Assembly: GCF_900111095.1 (NCBI RefSeq)
Contig: NZ_FOGB01000002.1
Coordinates: 47,395 to 111,394 of the forward strand
Direction of reading: 5' to 3'
DNA from: Amphritea atlantica
Lineage (GTDB): Bacteria > Pseudomonadota > Gammaproteobacteria > Pseudomonadales > Balneatricaceae
Length of the DNA stretch: 64,000 bases
Positions 61,224 to 64,000 of the stretch are shown piece after piece. Position 1 is the first letter of the stretch, and every line of letters begins with the position of its first letter. Under the pieces are notes generated by a model. The model ran no database searches. It saw nothing but the letters and a program-made list of their open reading frames with translations, and was not told the DNA's origin. A program made the translations under genes and the position numbers.

Positions 61224-61955
61224 ATGTCAGAACAATCAGTAATGGATGAAGCAACTTACCTGCAGCAATATGACCCAAAGCAGTTCGATAGCCCTTTGGT
61301 AACCGTCGATGCTGCACTGTTTACCTATCATGATGGCGTGTTAAAGGTGTTGCTGGTGGAACGGGCGAGTCATCCAGAGCTGGGCAAATGGGGGTTACCG
61401 GGGGGATTTATCGATGTCCATCGGGTGGCTGATCTGACACAGGCTATTAATGGTGTCATTGAGGATAAAACCGGAATAACTGCGCCCTACCTTGAGCAAC
61501 TGGCCAGCTATGGCAACAACCAGCGTGATAAACGGGGCTGGTCGGTTACGGTCAGTTATACCGCGCTGATGGCTTATCAGGCCTGCGAGGTCAGAATAGC
61601 AACGGTGGCTGATGCGCAATGGGTTGATGTTGAACAACTGCCGGAGATGACACTGGCGTTTGATCATATGACGATCATTGAGGCTGGTCGTGAAAGGCTA
61701 AAGCAAAAAGCGCTCTACTCTATCGTGCCCGCTTATGCCCTGGCGGAGGAGTTTACTTTTCCTGAGTTGCAGCACCTGCATGAGCTGCTCATTGGCAAAC
61801 CGTTGCAAAAACGCTCGTTTCGTCGCCGTATTGAACAGGCAAACCTTTTGGAGGATACCGGTAAGTTCCGAAAAGACGCCGGGAGACCGGCTATTTTATA
61901 CCGGCTTGCCGCAGATGCTGAGCAATACCGTTTTGTGCGAAACCTGGAAGATTAA
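61224..61955 (+). CDS. NrtR-like Nudix transcriptional regulator
   Basis: A 243-residue protein with an N-terminal Nudix fold (SPLVTVDAALFTYHDGVLKVLLVERASHPELGKWGLPGGFID) and a C-terminal winged helix (LHELLIGKPLQKRSFRRRIEQANLLEDTGKFRKDAGRPAILYRL). The Nudix box is degenerate: the REUXEE core is replaced by INGVIED, so hydrolysis is unlikely and the domain is probably a sensor, as in NrtR proteins that respond to ADP-ribose and control NAD genes. It is divergent from the SPFH/NAD-kinase-like operon. Confidence 0.85.
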   Translation: MSEQSVMDEATYLQQYDPKQFDSPLVTVDAALFTYHDGVLKVLLVERASHPELGKWGLPGGFIDVHRVADLTQAINGVIEDKTGITAPYLEQLASYGNNQRDKRGWSVTVSYTALMAYQACEVRIATVADAQWVDVEQLPEMTLAFDHMTIIEAGRERLKQKALYSIVPAYALAEEFTFPELQHLHELLIGKPLQKRSFRRRIEQANLLEDTGKFRKDAGRPAILYRLAADAEQYRFVRNLED

Positions 61956-62233
61956 GTCGGTTCATTATTCCTGGCGTAGCTGAGCTTCTCTATGTTTGCC
62001 ATAACCCGGAATAGTTTTTGCTCTTTCCTCTGTTGACCGCGTTTGTGGGTGACAAATGGTCCGGTTTTGTTCTGTAAGGCACAAAATCAGCGTAGATTCG
62101 TTGAATAACTTACAGCCTTTCCAGGCTATTTCCCCGGTTTTTATCTGACTATTCAGTCGGGCCATCGTGGTCAAAGATGTGGTGGAAGCCCTGTTGTAGC
62201 TGCCACAGACTAATAATTACAGGAGAAATTGAT
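61956..62233. other. Gap before the small cysteine protein
   Basis: No gene, terminator or repeat was recognised in this 278-base stretch; short open frames on both strands have no coding character. Confidence 0.4.
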
Positions 62234-62431
62234 ATGGCTAAGTTCTATGTGGAAACGGGTGCAAATGCGGCGGGTGAGTTTGTGGTGCATAACGAGACCT
62301 GTGCTTCCCTGCCTGACAAAGAAAAACTGCTTTACCTGGGCTCGCGCAGTAACGCTGCTGCGCCGTTGAATGAAGCGGCGATGTATCAGTGTGCGCCTTC
62401 CGCGCCCTGCCCTGAATGCATTACCAGCTAA
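62234..62431 (+). CDS. Small cysteine-containing protein
   Basis: A 65-residue soluble protein I do not recognise. The ATG at 62234 has AGGAG eight bases upstream; an earlier in-frame ATG at 62177 lacks such a site. The sequence has HNETCASLPD near residue 18 and a C-terminal CAPSAPCPEC cluster, with KEKLLYLGSRSNAAAPLNEA between them. Four Cys plus His could bind zinc. A strong terminator follows, so it is expressed alone. Confidence 0.7.
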   Translation: MAKFYVETGANAAGEFVVHNETCASLPDKEKLLYLGSRSNAAAPLNEAAMYQCAPSAPCPECITS

Positions 62432-62449
62432 TAGGTTAATCTCAATGAT

Positions 62450-62475
62450 AAAAGCCCGCAGTTGCGGGCTTTTTG
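62450..62475 (+). terminator. Terminator after the small cysteine protein
   Basis: Arms AAAGCCCGCA and TGCGGGCTTT, two-base gap between them, followed by TTTG. Confidence 0.82.
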
Positions 62476-62483
62476 TTGGCTTT

Positions 62484-62548
62484 TCCTCCCCCGTTAGCGT
62501 TTTATCTCTGTGCTTCCGGTGTCCTCTGAGGTGAATTTAGTGGGGTGA
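62484..62548 (+). repeat. Dispersed intergenic repeat, copy 3
   Basis: A diverged copy of the repeat at 57105 and 59044, reading GTGCTTCCGGTGTCCTCTGA where the others read GTGCCCTCGGTGTCCTCTGT. Confidence 0.7.
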
Positions 62549-62568
62549 CCCCCCTGTTTTATGCCGCT

Positions 62569-63243
62569 TTACTCATCACTCATAAACCCCATCAGATGAA
62601 GCAGACTGGTGAATAGATTAAAGATCGACACAAACAGTGTGGTTGTCGCCATGATGTAGTTGGTTTCACCACCGTGGATGATGTTGCTGGTTTCGTAGAG
62701 GATGAGACCCGACATTAACAGCACAAACATGGCGGAAACCACCAGAGACAGCGCGGCTATTTCAAAGAAAAACGCGCCGATACCGGCCAGGAACGCCACC
62801 AGAATGCCGACCGTTAAAAAACCGCCCATAAAGCTGAAGTCTTTATTGGTGGTGACAACATAGGCTGACAGGCCGAGGAAGATAACCCCGGTTGCCGCCA
62901 TGGCATTCATGATGATCTGTCCGCCGTTTGGCAAGCTCATATAGGCACTCAGTATCGGTCCCAGGGTTAGCCCCATAAATCCGGTCAGTGCAAATACGCA
63001 GACGATGCCTAAACCGCTGTTACGAAACTTCGAGGTGGCGAACAGCAAACCGAAGTAGCCAACCAGGGTAATAATGATACCTGGATGTGGAAGATTCAGG
63101 GCCATGGAGAGGCCTGCGGTCGCGCCACTGAACAGCAGTGTCATCGACAACAGCATATAGGTGTTTTTAAGCACCCGGTTCTGGATGCGGGTTGAGTCGG
63201 AGCCCGCAGCATATGCCGGGCTTGAGCTGATAGGCTTGTCCAT
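62569..63243 (-). CDS. yccA: Bax inhibitor-1/YccA family membrane protein
   Basis: A 224-residue protein with seven hydrophobic segments after a short polar N-terminus, matching the YccA/Bax-inhibitor-1 family (KNTYMLLSMTLLFSGATAGLSM; GFMGLTLGPILSAYM; SGLILYETSNIIHGGETNYIMATTTLFVSIFNLFTSLL with the conserved acidic residues). E. coli YccA modulates FtsH proteolysis. Its ATG overlaps the stop of the ribosome-binding protein gene by one base, and AGGAG precedes it. Confidence 0.92.
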   Translation of the reverse strand: MDKPISSSPAYAAGSDSTRIQNRVLKNTYMLLSMTLLFSGATAGLSMALNLPHPGIIITLVGYFGLLFATSKFRNSGLGIVCVFALTGFMGLTLGPILSAYMSLPNGGQIIMNAMAATGVIFLGLSAYVVTTNKDFSFMGGFLTVGILVAFLAGIGAFFFEIAALSLVVSAMFVLLMSGLILYETSNIIHGGETNYIMATTTLFVSIFNLFTSLLHLMGFMSDE

Positions 63244-63641
63244 TAGTGTTCTCCTGCTACAGACAAATATTCGTCGTATTCTGTTTCTGTCCCCAGCTGC
63301 GATTCGTTGAGCAACCTGTTTTTGGGACGGATGCCCTTGCTGCGTGTGCGAGCCAGGCGTCGTGTAAGAGTTCTGCTGGCCCGTGAGGCGGCGCTATCAA
63401 TCGCCTCCTGCCAGTTTTGCCGCACATCGTCTATGACGATATCGCGCTGCCCTGCGATCAGGATGCGTACCTGGCAGCGCTTATCTTCGCCCCCTCGCGG
63501 GCCATTAATATCGGAAAGAGTGACATTAATTTGATTTGTCTGGTCATATCGTGATGCCAGTGCAAACGTCATCCGCCGGCGGACATACTCTTCCAGCCCT
63601 TTTTTTATAGAAACATGGCGAACCTTCAGATTAATTTTCAT
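63243..63641 (-). CDS. HPF/RaiA-family ribosome-associated protein
   Basis: A 132-residue protein with the HPF/RaiA beta-alpha fold (MKINLKVRHVSIKKGLEEYVRRRMTFALASRYDQTNQINVTLSDING; CQVRILIAGQRDIVIDDVRQNWQEAIDSAASRASRTLTRRLAR) and a short C-terminal extension of about 30 residues. Relatives bind the 30S decoding region and promote inactive ribosomes. The ATG at 63641 with AGGAGAG is preferred over an upstream in-frame start at 63677. It is co-transcribed with yccA. Confidence 0.82.
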   Translation of the reverse strand: MKINLKVRHVSIKKGLEEYVRRRMTFALASRYDQTNQINVTLSDINGPRGGEDKRCQVRILIAGQRDIVIDDVRQNWQEAIDSAASRASRTLTRRLARTRSKGIRPKNRLLNESQLGTETEYDEYLSVAGEH

Positions 63642-63802
63642 CTTGCTCTCCTGCATTCTGGTAGGGATATAGTGCATTGAGGTTTTATCTTAGGGCCAGA
63701 AAACAGCAAGTAATATTCGAATTAAATATAAAAATAGATCGAAAAAACCGATCTTATGATTGAAATGGTTTAACTTCAGGCGGTTACACTGCTTCCTGCT
63801 GT

Positions 63803-64000
63803 TGTAGGAGACGCGCCCCCGCGGCGAGTGTTTTATCGCCCTTAAAAAGGGCTCCTACAGATACAGCCATTGTCGGATGCTGGTGTGGGAGGCGCGCCCT
63901 CGCGGTCAGTGTTTTATCGCCCTTGAAAAGGGCTCCTACAGATGTAGCCATTCTAGGATGTTGGGTGGGAGGTGCGCCCTCGCGGCGAGTGTTTTATCGC
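63803..64000. repeat. REP-like tandem palindromic repeats, cut by the window end
   Basis: Units of about 80 bases start near 63803, 63884 and 63965; the third is cut off. Each unit has inverted ends (TGTAGGAG ... CTCCTACA) around GCGCGCCCTCGCGG and GTGTTTTATCGCCCTT segments. This is the pattern of REP/BIME repeats in gammaproteobacteria. The stretch 63678-63802 holds only AT-rich DNA and the promoter side of the preceding operon. Confidence 0.75.

Overview
The window comes from the chromosome of a marine-type gammaproteobacterium, probably Oceanospirillaceae or a close relative; the genus cannot be fixed from sequence alone. It spans the replication-origin neighbourhood. The core blocks are mnmG-rsmG-parA-parB, the F1Fo ATP synthase operon atpIBEFHAGDC, glmU-glmS, mnmE-yidC-rnpA-rpmH and dnaA-dnaN-recF-gyrB. 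An E. coli-like origin lies beside mnmG at about 41.65-42.35 kb, with an AT-rich unwinding region, an IHF-type site and five consensus DnaA boxes. Most genes left of it read on the minus strand. From dnaA onward most read on the plus strand. No rRNA, tRNA, CRISPR array or transposase gene was recognised.

Layout: 0-1 kb holds the 3' part of a HexR-like sugar regulator and a small PA3496-like protein. 1-6.5 kb holds a nitrogen-scavenging group: cytosine permease, PucR-type regulator, CodA-family deaminase and an FMN-binding glutamate synthase domain protein, behind a candidate sigma-54 promoter and an NtrC-like site. 7-15.2 kb is an acetone carboxylase operon (acxABC) with its divergent sigma-54 activator acxR. 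A SecB-type chaperone gene is the last gene of that operon. 15.2-20.4 kb holds a DUF1800/DUF1501 pair, a decayed glmS fragment and a chemoreceptor. 20.4-23.6 kb is glmS-glmU. 23.7-30.0 kb is an insertion relative to the common glmU-atpC adjacency: a TrmB-like regulator, a PspA/YqiJ/YqiK-flotillin membrane operon, and a CsgG/DUF4810/DUF799 lipoprotein operon. 30.1-41.6 kb is atp, par, rsmG and mnmG.

41.6-50.4 kb contains oriC, trxC, an orphan polyamine-binding protein gene with aguB and a LuxR-type regulator, then mnmE, a 175-bp element bounded by perfect 24-bp inverted repeats, yidC, rnpA and rpmH. 50.4-56.8 kb is dnaA-dnaN-recF-gyrB. 57-64 kb is accessory. It holds a HipB-HipS-HipT tripartite toxin-antitoxin locus whose kinase gene has an in-frame amber codon. 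Next comes an operon of an SPFH-domain protein and an NAD-kinase-like protein, divergent from an NrtR-like Nudix regulator across a triple operator. The stretch ends with a small cysteine-containing protein, a YccA/Bax1 membrane protein, an HPF/RaiA-type ribosome-binding protein and REP-like repeats.

Strongest candidates for undescribed biology: the NrtR-like/SPFH/NAD-kinase-like module; the SecB paralog in the acetone carboxylase operon; the split HipBST locus with its amber codon; the terminal-inverted-repeat element; and the glmS remnant on the far side of the chemoreceptor gene.
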